A program made the position numbers and the translations under genes. Below the pieces are notes generated by a model. The model was not told the DNA's origin, made no database searches, and saw only the letters and a program-made list of their open reading frames with translations. Shown here piece by piece: positions 1 through 14,900 of a stretch of DNA of 64,000 nucleotides. Source of the stretch: Protula sp. h YS-2021 (Eukaryota > Annelida > Polychaeta > Sabellida > Serpulidae); contig OX457031.1 in the NCBI GenBank assembly GCA_949752745.1, forward strand, positions 43,209,769 through 43,273,768. Direction: 5' to 3'. Numbering within the stretch: position 1 is the first letter of the stretch; each line of letters starts with the position of its first letter.

Positions 1-1179
1 AAGGCCTTGTTTTTCTGCCTTTAATTTTTTTACGATCAAGCGACTTCAGAATGACGGTGTTTGACAGTGTGCAGTTGTGCATAATGGTTGGTTTGAAAAC
101 ACTTAATGACTTTTAGCAGCAATCCGAAAGCTAAGGAGTTCAAGGTCATATAGGCACACAAATAGCCTACTCAACTAAGCACAAAATGAGTACCCACCCA
201 AACGGTGAGAAAAGGCTCGCAGCATATGAAGAGTCGAGAAATTCCGTTGAAGTGCTATTTTGACGATAAAAGGGTAATTGTGACTGAACGTCAGATTTCT
301 TACACAGACACCTTAAACCAACTGTGTGCGAGGTGGCTACGTGGGAACACTAATTGAAACTAAACAGACGCTAAGTTGCCCTAATATGTTTTATTTACAA
401 CCGGAAATTTCGCACTGGCTACGCATATACACAACTCTACCCGCGTACTAATACAATTCTTATTGTGTAGATTGCTGCTTAACTGTACTTTAACTGCTAT
501 TTTGCTACCAGCATTCAGTTGAACACTTTATCTGATTATCAAGCAGAATATATCAATTAAATTACCTGAAAATTGCACGTTGAACGTTTACTTTTTCCAC
601 TTTTTTTACTCTGTATTATCGCTATCACTGCGATTCAACGTTCTCTGATTATAAACTTGATCCATGAGTGTGACTTTAAGAATTACTTGACAGACATGGA
701 AATGAAGCTTGAAGCAATTATAAGAGACAACGAATAAGGAAAATAATTACTTCAGTGATATCTAAACCATAACTTTAAACTTGCCACTTAGTTCAGATAT
801 GTTATAAGCAATTAAAAGCAAAAGATGATTCCAAAATTCTCTTTTTTTATTTACCGTTCTCAATTACAGCAGCTGAAATGATGATTAACTGCAAAAATTG
901 TCAACATTAAAGCAACGTTATCAGCACTTTAACTGAACCGCAACCAGCTATCAAATCAGCACCTGTACAACATTAGAAATCATAAAACGTTAATATTAAT
1001 ATTAACTTAGAATATATAAATAATGATTAAATATGGCAAAATATATTGACTGCACGACATTTAACTAAAAGTTAGTCCTCAAAACCGTACTTCTTTTGCG
1101 ATCTTACAGAACGACCTGATCGCGATACGCGAAAACCGACACTAGAAATTTCAGTTTTTGCTTTAACAGGTGAAACGGG
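1..1179. other. AT-rich sequence without a recognised gene
   Basis: No open frame with family resemblance, no clear repeat array and no RNA gene was seen in this stretch. It precedes the 3' end of the minus-strand retroelement relic. Confidence 0.6.
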
Positions 1180-3835
1180 GTGCGGAACACTGGCAGAAGG
1201 CTCTGGAATTTTAACTGTCACAGTTTTTCTGCTACGACAACGGGTTTCTCTTTTGAAGTCATGGTTTCACCAGATGTAGATGGTGTTATGCTGCACGGAA
1301 TAGCTGTAAGGTCTATTGTCGGATTCGGCTCCGTGGGCTTGGGTAAAACGGTTGATGGTTTAGGGATATTATCGCTCTTGATAGGTTTTTTTCAACCGGG
1401 TGTTGTGAACGACGGATTTGGTCAAAGTGTTTTCGCCAGATTGAATTGTCAACCAAAAATTCATACATTGACGTTCCGATTTTCAGCGAGATAACTGCAA
1501 ATGTCCATTTTTCGTGCTTTAGCCGATAGTCCCTTACAGGCACTTCATCACCCACACTAAAAGAACGGCGGTGAAATTCGTCTTTGATGTTTACATTTCT
1601 GTAAATAATATCACGTAAATTGGGTTTTGCCAAATCCAGCCTTGTTTTGATTTCACGTCCTAGGAATAACGCTGACGGGGTTTTGTTGGTAGCTGCGTTT
1701 TTAGTTGAGCGATACATCAGTAGAAATTTGCTATTTTCTCGTGCATGGAACGAGGTTCGTGTTTCATTGATTTGAGACTAGATATGAGACTGAACCATAC
1801 GCTCTGCAAAAACGTTTCGCGAGGGTTTAAAAGGGCTCGTCGTTTTGTGACATTTTTCGGGGCAGTGATTTTTTCCATGATCCGTACTTCTGACCATCTT
1901 GAGGATGTGTCAACTATTTTGAACATATGGCCTTGAAAAGGTCCTGCGAAATCAAAGTGGATCCTTTTCCATGGATGACTTGGCCATTCCCAGGGGTGAA
2001 TTGTAGCTTTGGTTGGAGATTAGCTTATCTCTAAGCAGCTTGGGCATATTTTCGCTTGCCTTTCGGTATCTCTGTCGATATTTGGCCACCAAATGTACGA
2101 TCTAGCCATTTTTTTTCTCATTTTCACCATAACAGGATGAGCAATATGGAGTTCTTATAGGAAGGTTCTCTGGAACTTCCGGATAACAACTCTGTTTCCA
2201 ATTAGCAGACATTCTTGTGAAATGGATAATTCTGATTCATGTGAATGATAAGAAGAAAGATTTTCTTCAACTTTTGCGGGCCAGCCATTTCTTGTAAACT
2301 CGTACTGTCGTGACAATAACTGGTCTTTTCATGTTGTCTGGGCAATTTGCTTGAATGAAATCGGAAAATTGTCAAATCGGGCAGCGTAGAATATTGCTCT
2401 TTCTTCTGGTGAAATTTTCAGTCACAAACAGAGTAAATTCTCGAGCAAAAACAGGTACATGTTGAATTTCTTAATGCTTCAAACAATGCTGATGGTATCT
2501 CGATCGATTTGAGAATAATTTTGTTCAGCTTTTGACAGTGTACGGGATGATAAAACTCGTGGGACGTTCGCTTCCATCTGGGTAGATAAGTGAAATAACA
2601 CCAGAAATACCTTTTGGCGACGCGTCACAGTGCAGTTCGGAGCTGCAATTTTGGAACATGATGTAATAAAATGAGATCAGATGTGATGAGATCTTTCGTT
2701 TTCTCGAAGGCCGTTTCGCATGAGTCTGTCCATAGCCATTTCTGATTTTTGTGGAGCAACTGCTGCAATGGATGTAGTATTATAGACAGGTTGGATAGGA
2801 AGCGGTGGTAGTAGTTTACCAGGGCGACCAAGCTTCGTAATTCAGAAACATTTCTTGGAGCTGGTGCATATGTTACTATCGTGATTTTTGGATCGGTCTT
2901 GTGGATTCCTTCTTTGTCGACGATATGAGCGCAAAATTCAATGGAATCTTTGAAAAATTCACATTTGTTGGGGTTGTCTTTGAGGTCGTATTCTATTAAT
3001 CGCTGAAAGATTTTGTCGAGGGTACATAGGTGATCGTCATCGTCTGGACCGGTGATTATCATATCGTCCAAAATACACTGCACGTTTTTGGTACCTTTCA
3101 AAACTTGTTCAATTGCGCGTTGCCAAATGGATGCAACTGGGGAAATACCATACGCCAGGCGGTTGAAAACAAAAAGTCCTTTCTGGGTGTTGATAGTCGG
3201 GTATCAGGTATTTTCTCGTCCACTAAAATTTGAAGATACGCCGTTTTGAGGTCTATTTTTGAAAATTTCTCTCCAACTGCAATGTTGCTAACATGCTCTC
3301 AGTCGTAGCCAATGGGTACGAGTCAACATTGAGCTGTGGATTGACAGTGATCTTAAAATCGCCACATATCCAGACAGAGCCGTCTTTCTTCAGAATTGGG
3401 ACTATAGGTGCAGGGACCTGTCTGGGTTTGCAAGATTCAGGGGTAGCTCCTTCCTTGAGGTGCAACTTCGCAGTTATCCCTTTCAGCTCACCCAAGTCTT
3501 TGCCGAAACACTCACTGTACTTTTCCAGCAGATGGTCTAATTTCTTCTTAGCTCGAGTCATCCGTATGGACTTGATTTCGTGCCATTTTAACTTGATGTG
3601 GCGGAGCCAATCTCTACCTACAAATGTGGACCTACCCCGTGAAGAATAAACAGCCGCAAACGATGTTCCTTACCCTCGTGTTCAACCAGAGCATTCACGT
3701 ATGCCTCTGGCCTTACACATTCTCCAGTATAGGTTTTTAAAACAACGTTTGTTTTCCGAAAGTTATGGACTTTTTCCAGTTTTACAAAGTTAAAATGGCG
3801 ACATGCTACAATTATGCATACAGCCACATGCACAA
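1180..3835 (-). pseudogene. Ty3/gypsy retrotransposon pol relic (protease end, RT, RNase H, integrase debris)
   Basis: On the minus strand, broken frames follow the order of a Ty3/gypsy pol gene. Around 3618-3833 a protease tail ends in GVGPHL before the linker. At 3253-3561 the reverse-transcriptase start shows PAPIVPILKKDGS and a degenerate DFKITVNPQL. At 2625-3101 the palm motif reads ILDDMIITG, where families have YxDD, followed by NPNKCEFF and the connection region LRSLVALVNYYHRF. Near 1900-1990 an integrase piece FDFAGPFQG...DTSSRWSEV is recognisable, and 1313-1717 looks like the integrase C-terminal region. Several stops and frame breaks make it non-functional. No LTRs were identified at either side, so the boundaries are approximate. 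Family assignment is secure; subfamily is not. Confidence 0.85.
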
Positions 3836-4110
3836 ATAGTCTGTGACCACTTCATAGCAAAACTTTACATAAAACTGAATCAAACAGTGAAATTTTCATG
3901 CCAATCGATCAAGTATAGCAAAAGTTATCTCACTTTTTCCACTTTTTACAAAGTTAAAATGGCGGCATGTCACAATTATGCAGACAGCCAGCTGCGCAAA
4001 TAGCCTGTGACTACTTTATGTCAAAACTAGATATAAAACTGAATCAAACAGTTAAATTTTCATACAAATCGACCAAGCATAGCGAAAGTTATACACTCTT
4101 GAAGTTAGCC
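3771..4110. repeat. Two-copy tandem duplication, period about 164 bp
   Basis: The block beginning with AAAGTTAAAATGGCG at 3786 recurs at 3950 and the two copies stay alignable to about 4100 (shared CACAATTATGCA-like, ACTGAATCAAACAGT and GAAAGTTAT-like segments). It abuts the upstream end of the gypsy relic. Confidence 0.8.
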
Positions 4111-5267
4111 ATATCACGATCCGGGGGGTGGGGGGGGGGTGGTACATAGCATGTCCTAGGGGGGTCCTCACTTTATCACCATGGTTACGCCGCCTGTGAC
4201 GTCATAATGGGTTTCATACATAGTGCAGGCTTAGCCCGTCTGCCGCCTAGGGAGGGGGAGGTCATCACTTTATCACCATGGTTAAGCCGCCTATGACGTT
4301 ATCATGACGTCACTTCCTGCAGTGGAACCCCCCTTTTACAACTACTTATCCGGATCGAACCGTACTTCTGCATTTTGCTTCTTCCCACTAATTTCTGCTC
4401 CTGACCGATTTGTGTCGCTCTAAATGAAAATAAAGTATTAATAACGAGGTAATTATAGTTTTGGGACTTCAACGAAAAATTACTACCAAATCAATTTGTC
4501 GTACACTTTGGTAAAAGCTAGATTGCGACAGAAATTTATTAATTCAAAAAGAGTTCAAATTTGACCCATTCGCTGTTTGGAAATACGAAATTTTGAATTT
4601 GAAAACCGTTTTCTTCGTGTGCTTGAACAAAGAAGGATAGGTGCTCGGACATAGGTGGGTGCCATTGAAAACACCCAAGCATTGAAACACCACATCATTG
4701 TATGGGCCCATCCAATGGCTGGGCTAAATCAATACAGAGGCTATTGAAACAGCACATACAGTTTCTCCCCATGAAACACGACTCGGTGAAGGAAAACACA
4801 ACACATAGGGACTTCGTCTGTAGCCTCAGTAAAGTTGGGTGATATTATTTTCTTGCTAAAAATTGTCAATTGACGAAACAATGACAATATTTTTCAGTAA
4901 GGGTTGTCGTCTACTCGGGACCTCAGTGCCACTAGTATTAGACTGAGGTCCTGAAGTAGCCCGGTGGCACTGAGGACCCGACAAATTTTTCATACGAACT
5001 CCCCGCCCCCGCCCCACCCCCATCTTTAATTGTCTTAAAATCACTGCTTCTTCCGCCCCCCCCCTCCCTGGCACCCCGTAGGCGACGCCGTCAGGGGAGG
5101 CATGGGATCTTTAATCTTCTTGTATTCCCACCGCCCCCCCCCCCACCACGTACCCAATACATGTTTATCTCAACATCTTACAGTTTTTTTCCATAAAATA
5201 TATATGAATACACATGTCTATTCACAAATTAATCAAGAAAGAAATGATGCAAAATTTCTCTTTTTGG

Positions 5268-5309
<42 letters not shown>

Positions 5310-6082
5310 CCCCTACCCCTCCTACGCAGCAAAAGCAAATTGCGTTTTTTTTTTTTTTTGGCTTTCCCATCGGCTTTTTAATTAAAGCCTTGAATAGGCT
5401 TGATCAAAGCAGCAATATGAGTAGCAGTTTTGGTTTTGAGCGTTTCTTTCACCTTAAAACCGCCTAATCTAGCATTTTGAAGTAAAAAATAGTTTGGGTC
5501 CTCAGTTCCACCTCGATCGAAATCTCATTACCACTGGTGGTACTGAGATCCCTAGCAGACGGTGACCCCGCCTCATATATTAGGTACAATTCTGCCGGAC
5601 TTGCATGTGTTGTTTCTATGGATGGGGTATTCCTATGCATCTGTCTGTAGATTTGGCACATCTTCTAGATCAGATGTGTTGTTTCTATGGATAGGGTATT
5701 CCTATGCATCTGTCTGTATATTTGGCACATACTGATTCTATATGTGCTATTTCTGTGGCTTACAGCTATAGGATTGGCCCATTCTACACCCATCAACCAT
5801 TAAAACAGCCCATCTTGTTCACAACACAAGGCAGTTTGTTCCCATTTTTAAGGGGAGAAGAAAATATGTGCTATTCCTATAGCCAAATATGGGCTGAAAC
5901 TATAGAAGCGCAAAACAACGAAGATGGGGTAAATCAATACCTCGCTGTTATTGGATGGGTCCATCCTACGTATGGGCTGTTTCAATACAACTGGTGTATA
6001 TGCGTAAAAGACTCCAGTTTTTAACCTGCCATCTCATCCGATCCACAAAAACATGTTCTGCAACCTTTCTGGGTGAGGCCAA

Positions 6083-6113
<31 letters not shown>

Positions 6114-6640
6114 CACACATCGCAGAATACGAAATCTCCTTATGCTGGCATTGTTTTATATTTATGGTTTTAGACACAAACGAAAAAAACTGTAATGTCA
6201 GATTTCAAATAAAAATTTTTATTAAACTGTACGATTTTTTTTTTATCAGAAATGCATCTGTTATTTGTCTGGCCTTATTTGGCCAGAGCAGATGTTTTTT
6301 TCTGCCATGAGTGATCCACAACTGATTGAATTTTGTATGCATTTATAGACACATTCTAATTAATCTCAAGAAAATGTTTGTACACAACGATAAATTGTTA
6401 AAATCTACTCTTCCTTGCCAGTCAGTGAACTACAATGAGTGGTGCTGATTGGTTGAAGGAAATTTACTGTCTACGCAATAAAAATAGTACAAGTTTTAAT
6501 ATGGTTTAAAATTTAGAAAAGTGGTGAAAATGACAAAATGTGTATATGTATTACTTGATTTAAACCTTAGATTCCCACTTTGAAAACGTTTTTTCTGACA
6601 AATTCGAATTTTATTACTGCGGTGTGATATCCATTCTTGG
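4111..6640. other. Intergenic region with short duplications and microsatellites
   Basis: No gene was recognised. It contains a G run near 4123-4140, a two-copy repeat of a segment with TCACTTTATCACCATGGTTA (about 4168 and 4264), a two-copy repeat with GGGTATTCCTATGCATCTG (about 5625 and 5693), a TA-dinucleotide run (about 5268-5307), a T run near 5345 and an A/CA run at about 6081-6119. Confidence 0.6.
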
Positions 6641-6702
6641 CAATAAATACACTGTCTACACACGTGTTACTACAGTCCTTACAAACGAACTGTCAAAACG
6701 AG

Positions 6703-8884
6703 ATGGTTGTGCCAGTGGGAAGAAGAACTAGAACTCTTTCTTCGAGTTCTCACTGCTCTTGTGCTGGAGATGTGGATTCATTCTTCAAAAAAGACAATGA
6801 CGTAGTACAAGTAAGTTTAAATGCCTTGAAGATTTACCATACTTTGTTTAAAGCAGGGTGGGGGTGTATTCGGGTATTCACGCTTTGTTGTGATTCTGAC
6901 AGGAAATTGATGAATTTGATGAAGAAAGTGGCACGGGCGTTGGCAAGACACCAATTTACAAGAAAAATGGGGCTTTCATGCTCAACGTAGAGGAGAACGA
7001 GTGTGATCCTGTGACTGAGACAGAATCCACACGTCCTACCGGTGACAATCCGTGGGATCTGCCACAAATTAGTGACGATACTGTGCGTTGGAATGGTGGG
7101 TAATCGTGGTGTTTTATGGCTAGTTTACACCATTCGATTTCATCGAACAACCTTGACCGCATGCTGCGTTTACAACTCTCCCGCCTTCAATCCGATTTGG
7201 GGTTTACATATTGGATGCAATTTCTCGACTAAGCTGTAAATTAATCACTCACTCATTGCAAAGTGCATGTATTCACTCAGAAAAGCAATGGAAAAGCAAG
7301 GCACACAAAAGAAAAAAAATTAAAAGTAAAACGCAAAAAAGTAATTTCATGGATGAAAATACGACAATAAGTATTGCCGTGGCAAGTCTTGCTCTAGCGG
7401 TGGCATATAAAAACAAGTAAAGAAAAGAAAGAAAAAAAGGAGCTGGATTCGAGAGTGGATTAAAAGAAGAGTTACGCATGGAGCCTTCAACTCCTTGCTT
7501 TCTTCGTACAGGTCTATTAACGTATTTATTTCTTCACTTTTCCAAGTGCTACTTTGACTGTCAATTGCCATTTTGTATTTATTTGTATTTATTTATATGT
7601 ACTTTAATAAACAAGACAGAAAACGCTTGCGTAGTGAAGGATGGCTGAAGAAAAAAGACTGCAATGAAAACAAAATCTTGTTCTTGTGCACTTGTGACCC
7701 CGGATCCCGTTGATAATCGCGGCATCTTTTTGATGTTTCATTTTATGACTCGTCCATCCTTTTCAAAAAATAGGACGGAGCTCTATCTCACGAGCAAAGT
7801 TGGGTGGCGCTAATGAGGCAATAAAAACAGTTGGCAACAAGTTGGTTAATGTGTTTACACCATCAAATTTTGTCCATCATAAAAGTTGTTCATCTAAATC
7901 GTTTCATCTAAACCCCGCTTTAGGTGCGATTAAGTTCTGCTCATTTTGACCAAACACCCAAAAAGTAATTCTACGCACGGAGACATTTATCATATGAAAG
8001 GACATGAACGCATATGGGTTGACGGGCAGCATCGAGTTTTGTGTGTGTTTTTTTTTAAAGGGTTGCAGTGAAGTTTAAATCTTGAATACAAATCCCACAC
8101 TTTGAAAATGAAGAGCATTAATGTACGACAAAACGTAGCTGACAGATGCTTAAGTTCGGAGCATATCTTATCAATGCAAAATACTGTTTTATATTATTTT
8201 TCACGCTTATTTTGTCACTTGGCAATTGTAATCTAGATATTACAATATCAATTTCAGCGATTATATTATGTGTTTTACTCCGTCGAAGATATCAAAGTCC
8301 TGTTCAAGTCCTTGGATACTCTATAGTTTATGTGGGCAAACATGTTGTCAACCACATGTTTAGAAATGGGGCGTTTTAGAGAAGTACCTATGCACTCCTC
8401 ATGCGATTGGTTAAAATACAACCACACGTTGCAGGCAGTAATAATGTTGCCCGTTTATGGATTTGCTCATTGATTTTTTTCTTTTAGCTTTGCAAAGGAG
8501 AAGTGCATGCTGAACACTCGTGACACACATGTGAAATTTGCACCCAGTACAGTCGTTAAATGGCATGATCAGATTTTCATTTACAGTCAAATTATAAGCT
8601 GGTTTGGCTTAACAGAAAATTTGTCGCATAAAAGGTTCAGCACATTCCAATTAGGACAAATATTAGCTGGGTTGATTTGTTCATCTTAGAGTTTAAAAGG
8701 CAATGTGTGTATTTGCATTACTTGACGTTCTTACAATACATACTGATCAGAAAAAGCAGTACGCCTGACGACAGTTCGCCAAGGCGATAACACGACAACT
8801 GATAACTCGCCTAGCGACGATTCGCCTGAATTAGAAAGTTCCATAATTCGCCCGAATAACAGAATATATATAATAAAATTTATC

Positions 8885-8960
<76 letters not shown>

Positions 8961-11900
8961 GGGGGGGGGGATATTGAGCTTCTCGTTTGACCTTTATGCT
9001 ATGTAAAGTGTGTATATCCTTACAAATGGAATAATATTTGCCGCTTTGTATATTAACCTTTCTTTTACCTTAAAATTAAATTTGTTATTTTTTTTTGCTT
9101 TGAGCAGACTTGGACCGATGCGGTAAAGTGAAACGGGTTTTACTGGGATGGATTGGCAAGGCTGTAGCAGTCCCCCTGCTCCTTTACCTCTTCATCTGTT
9201 CTTTGGATTTTTTGGCGTCCGCGTTCCGTCTACTAGGGGGCAAGGCTGCAGGTAAGACATTTCAAAGAAAGGAGAAAATGTTGATATCTTTCTGTATTTA
9301 TTTTTAGTCCCCCGCTGCTGCGTAGCGCGGCTTGGGGGACCATAGTTTTCGGGTCTATCTATCCGTCTGTCTGACGACACTTTTTTGTTAACACGCTCAA
9401 GCCTACATTTCTTGGTCGATTGGCGAAATATTTTACGTATAGGTAGTGTGGGTCCTAACAAGAGTTGTACTTTAAATGAGTCGGGTCAGCCCAAGGACAT
9501 TGACCCAGCTGGACTTCAAAAATTTATACAGTCCTTGACCAATTGACTTGAGTGAGTTTATTAATATACTCAAACCTCCACGGGTTCTAACAAGAGTTGG
9601 TATTGTAAATGAGCCACGTCGGCCGGAGGACATTGGTAGTGTGGGCGCTGACACGGGTTAGTAGTGTATGTGAGCTAGGTCGGCCCAAGGACATATACCC
9701 TGCTGGACTTTAAAAATTTGCGTCTAGCCGTCTTTTCCATCTAAATGTACGTTGTCCACCAGATATTTTATTTGTATCAGCACTTCTAACTGTGACTATA
9801 TATTCCTGACTATGATACGAATTTTTTCAGGGTTGTAGTCCAACCTGACAAATTCAAATACTGGAATTGTACGCCGACGGGGGACATAGTCAGTTTCAAT
9901 GACCTACTTGTTTTCATTAATTTTAACACTTCTTTTTTTGCGTTTGCTTATCAACTTAAAATACGAACTAGAAGCTCATTCCGCTAGCGAAATGTTAAAC
10001 ACTTGACAAAAATTAAAACGCAAAAATACTTCCTTCAGTGGGTTATTTCTTGAATAATATATTGCAAACAACACAGCTTGAATACGTCTTATAAGCCGAG
10101 TAGTGTTTGGTTGTTGTTGACTTTAAGTTTCAATTATTGACCGATCAGGCTATACGTCGTGTTATCCATTTACGCAGTGAGAGCTCGCACAAAGCTCAGC
10201 AACTGTGTTCTGGCTGTGCATTAAATGCTACGCATTTACTTGCAAAAGATACACTCTTTTCACATGGCGTTTTAACAAAGAAAACGAAATCAAAGACGAA
10301 AAAAAAGTGACATGCACATGTTCATATCAAGCTCTTCATAAGTCCCAAGTTTCATGGTCGTAGGGCCCATAGTGTCAGAGAAGAAGAAGACACAAAAAAT
10401 CGGAAAAAGTGTCAAGAAGAAAAAAAAAGGACGAATTTTGCTCGCACAAATTCATATAACTCTTGCAAGCCAAAGGCTTGTCAAGTGTTAAATATCGGTC
10501 GGGCAGGTAGCTGCGGATCATTTCTGAAGGGAAGGGGGTTTGGAGGGGGAGGGGGGGGGGGGGAGGTTGGGAAGGGTGTTGCAGGGGGTGAAGAAATGAG
10601 ACAGGTTAAAGATGACGCACTGACATGCAGTGTCTTGAAATAGGCGGAGGTTTGGTGGTCGGACCTTCAGATCTCTTCACCAGCATGTCCGACTGGGCAG
10701 GTGTTTGAAAATGGAACGGAAAGCCCTGGGTTCATGGGTAGCGTAACCGAGTGAAAATGTCGCAAATGACAATAATTATTGTTCTTTCGTTTTTTTTAAA
10801 TTAACAGCACAGAACTTTTAAATGATTGTTGAATCATTGAACGTGAAAAGGGATTTTGGTGCGTCGTGAACAACATTATAAATTAAGCCCTGGTTTTTAA
10901 GTCGTACGTCAATTGCCTTGTGCTTTTTACAGGTGAATGGTCAAGTCGGACCATAATTGTTGTCGTCAAGTCATCAGTGTTGAAGTCGTACTTGAAAACA
11001 TTACATATGTTTAAATTTCAAGTATTAAGTTGATTCACCTAATCACCTTGTACTCTCGGAATAAAATTGTTGTCAGCGAAGAAACGGATAATTTTTTGTA
11101 CACTTTGCCGAGAACTAGAAGAGATTTAAGATTAGTATTCGTAGCTGATTTAAAAAAAAAATTTTAAAGTCCAAAATTATACAAGTTTTGGAAAAAAAAA
11201 GAAGCACATATAAAAATATAGCAATTGTTAAAATCGCGTAAAACATCTACAAAAAAAATTGTAGTTAGATTACGTAACTCAGATTTTAATTAGCGCCCGA
11301 CACAACTTTTAGTGAAGTATGGAGATGATCAGCCAGGAATGCCAGCTCTGGTTTAAAAAAAACATACCCAAAAATCATCATCCCAGCCCCTTTCGCTCAG
11401 AAATTGACACACAAATAACATTAGTGTGGTCTCTGCTGGTTTTGTCAGCTGGGGTTAAAAGGCATCTTGTGAAATAGAAGTTTGGTTAAAATTAATGAGT
11501 TCCCTCCTAAAACGGGAGAATTTCAGACTTCTCAAATGAAATTTCCGGAATAGAAATTTGGGTAAGACATCACCATAGATCGTTTTTTGCCGTTGTGCAA
11601 TTGTTGCTCCTTGGTGACATGTTTAAGCAATTCTGTTGAAATTCTTGAAGATTTAAGAAGTCAGTATGACCATGTCATTATTCGAGTTTCTGTTAAAATT
11701 CGTTGTTATAAACAGAAAAAAATCTCAGCATAAAGTTGAAGGGGGGCAGTTTTTCGAGTCCTAAACCGAATTTTTTGTGGTTGCGAGGGAGTGTTTTTTT
11801 TCAACCACAAATGTACTTTTTCACCCACTGACGTGTCTGGAAGTAATTATCCCCCGTGAAATATAGAGAGGGATATAGTTATGAGCTGGCCTGTCTGTCC

Positions 11901-14900
11901 ACAAAAAGTACTGAGTTTTTTTTTCGGCCGGCTTTCCATAAAAGGGATTGTAGTAGGAACCTGAAACCTTGCTGGGTGAAAATATATATATTGAAGATGT
12001 GCAACGTGGCATTATTGTCAAAATGGGCCGAAAATTGACATCGTGGGAAATTATCAAATATGGTGAATTTTTGGCTTGAACTTAGCCATGAGACGATGTT
12101 TTGTCCGGCCGACTTCTCATAGAAGGGACTGTCGTAGGAACCTGAAAACTTGCAGCGTGACTTTACCTCATTTTAATTTTACTGCTTCACGGGAAATCCT
12201 GCCTTACTGAGGCTCTAGTTGAAATAGAATCTTTTAGTGGAATATGGACCCATGGCATTTATCTGATTAGTTTTATAAATCTGAACCAAGGAAAGTCGTT
12301 GCTCGCTGAGGTGTATCATAATAAACCCTGTGTATTTGGTTATTATGAACTTGACTTGTTTACCACGCTGTTTGCCACTTTGTAGGTTATTATCACTTCC
12401 AGTTAACAGCTTCTTGTTTACATTTTATCGGTTATTATTGAGTACAGGTTGTTTGCAAGTTCAAGAGAAGTCCAGTTTGATCTTACATCTCGATTGGGTC
12501 ATGAAATATCGGGAGTGTGTGGTCTCATTAACGTAACAGATAACATTTCTGTTCCGGTAATGTCTGGTAAACAAAATTGTGTGACGTCACTTCGACGGTT
12601 ACACATGTGCTAAAAATAGTCGCCGGGACTATTTCTGCAAATTTATGAATGAAATGTGTGCTACCATAAGTGAAGGCATTTGTGACTGGCGGGACTTCAG
12701 GCAAGATAACCTGCTTTTCATTGAAATTGTGCATCCTGGTCCTTTATCAAAATTACCTCTCGCTTCTTGCTTGGTTTTGCGCTGTCATTGTTAAAACTTG
12801 CCAATGTTTTTATCAGTTTGTCTACTAAAGAAGTAACTTGACTAAAGTACCCTTGACTTCTACATCCTGGTATAAAGGTAGTCTCATTTTTGACGGTTTT
12901 ATATCTGGGCGATGCTGAGCTGAAGAAACTTAATATTTGCCTAATAGCGTATGAAGTATTGAAAATACATACTGATATTTTTACTTGCAGGCCAAGCGTT
13001 TTCAAACTCCGATTTGATTGAAAATCCAGTATGCGGGCTGATGATTGGTATCTTAGCAACCGTACTCGTTCAGAGTTCCAGTACATCAACGTCGATTGTT
13101 ATAACGATGGTTGCTGCAGGGTGTAAGTTTCGAAGAAATATTTTTTTGCATTATACAGATTGGAACTGTTACCAATAAATGGAAAACTGTGCTGCTTTGT
13201 GGAAAATTAGTTTTTGCCATATGGAAATCTTGGTAAGAAAAAAAATACTGAAAAAAGAAGAATAATTAACATGACTGCTGGTCTTTTTCACCATTGGCAG
13301 CACATATTTTAATGCATATGTAATGTCAGTGCTATTTCCAAGACTTGTTCTGTCATCAGTGATGCGGTCTGGGTTCCGCACAACGTCACGCAATGACTTT
13401 TACGGATGTAACTTCTCATTTCATTCGTCGTAAAAAGAAAAGAAAAAAAGGACCATCACTGACAAAGGAATTACATGTCATAATTTAGGGCTGATATAAT
13501 TTTAGACAATTTGCGAAGAAAGTCACTCTTCTTGTTATTTCTCAAATGAATTGGATAAACCACAGGGTGCTGGCTTCCCAAAATTCTAAGCGATGATTGG
13601 CTAATCTTCAGAGGTTGCTTTCTGCGCCGGATGTCTATCATTTCCAGATAATGACAACAACAAAAGCATGTGGTTCCACAGATATAGTAGACAACTTGCG
13701 TAGGAAGTTAACCTCTGTATGTGATTCAATGACTGAATGGTAATGAGAATAGAAAAGTGTACGTCTTGTGGCCTATCAAACCTAACTTACTAAATGAGAA
13801 CTAACCTTTCTTTGTACAAGGTACGTAGCTAATTTAAACAAGTACCAATTAATTGACGTCATAGAAGGTGCGTTCGTATTTCCTGAACAGCAGTCCCTTC
13901 CATACTGTGATCGATTTATTATTATGTCTCCCCCTAAGGGAGACATATATAGTATTTAGTGTGTCCGTCCGTCTGTCCGCAGTGATTTCTTATGAAATTA
14001 ATGAGTCGATTTTTCTCAAAACATCGATACATGTTGGGGTACATGTCTAGATGGTACCGTGTTATTTTTTTTTTTCGTTCCTTGAAAAGTTCTATTTTTG
14101 GTAAATTTTTTAACATGGTGGGGGGGGGGGGGGGTCGTGCATTTTTTCACTTTGGCAGGCTAAATTTCCAACACAGTTCGTTGGATAAGCCTCAGACATC
14201 GCAAGAAGAACACACATATAGCGCAAATGTATACTGCGAAGTTTTTCTTCATTTCCGTTGAAAATGTATTTTTGGCGATTTTTTATATTTCTGATTTTTA
14301 AGTTTTTTTGCCATATTGTTGCCATATCTCCGAAACTGTTCCTTGAATTAGGCTGAGACGTGGCAAGAAGAACCCACATATAGTGCAAATGTTTACTGCG
14401 AAGTTTTTCTTCATTTTCTGTAAAATTGTATTTTTGGCGATTTTTTAAAACACTAAACACCGTGGACTATGATCCCTTCTTCAATTACTCAAGTGACATT
14501 TGCAATGCTTGAAACGTCTTTTTTCACAACAGAACGTTCCCTGGTAAGCAACATTATCATCCTGGCATAATGAATTTCTAAAATGGCTTTATTCTATTCC
14601 TGATTTTCCACGTGACTCATTTGGGGGCGGGGGAGACATATCCGTTTTGGTTTTAACAAAAACACTGGTCAGTCTAGTTCAAAAACAATTTAAGTTTTGA
14701 AAAGTTTATGATGGAAGGGGGGGGGGGGGAGCGCACTGTAAGCAGGTATTCCAAGAAATTCATAGGGATAATAGAGCTGCTGTGCCATCCTTAAACCAAA
14801 ACGTTGTTTACATAGTTACCCTTGTTATTTACAGTGTTGGAAGTACCGAAAGCCGTACCTATTATTATGGGTGCCAACATTGGCACGTCTGTTACCAACA

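Noticed and set aside
1180..1494. Plus-strand 104-codon frame
   Set aside because: Antisense of the integrase end of the gypsy relic; no similarity in its own frame.
4856..5074. Small Gly/Arg-rich minus-strand frame
   Set aside because: Caused by C-rich low-complexity sequence; no conserved features.
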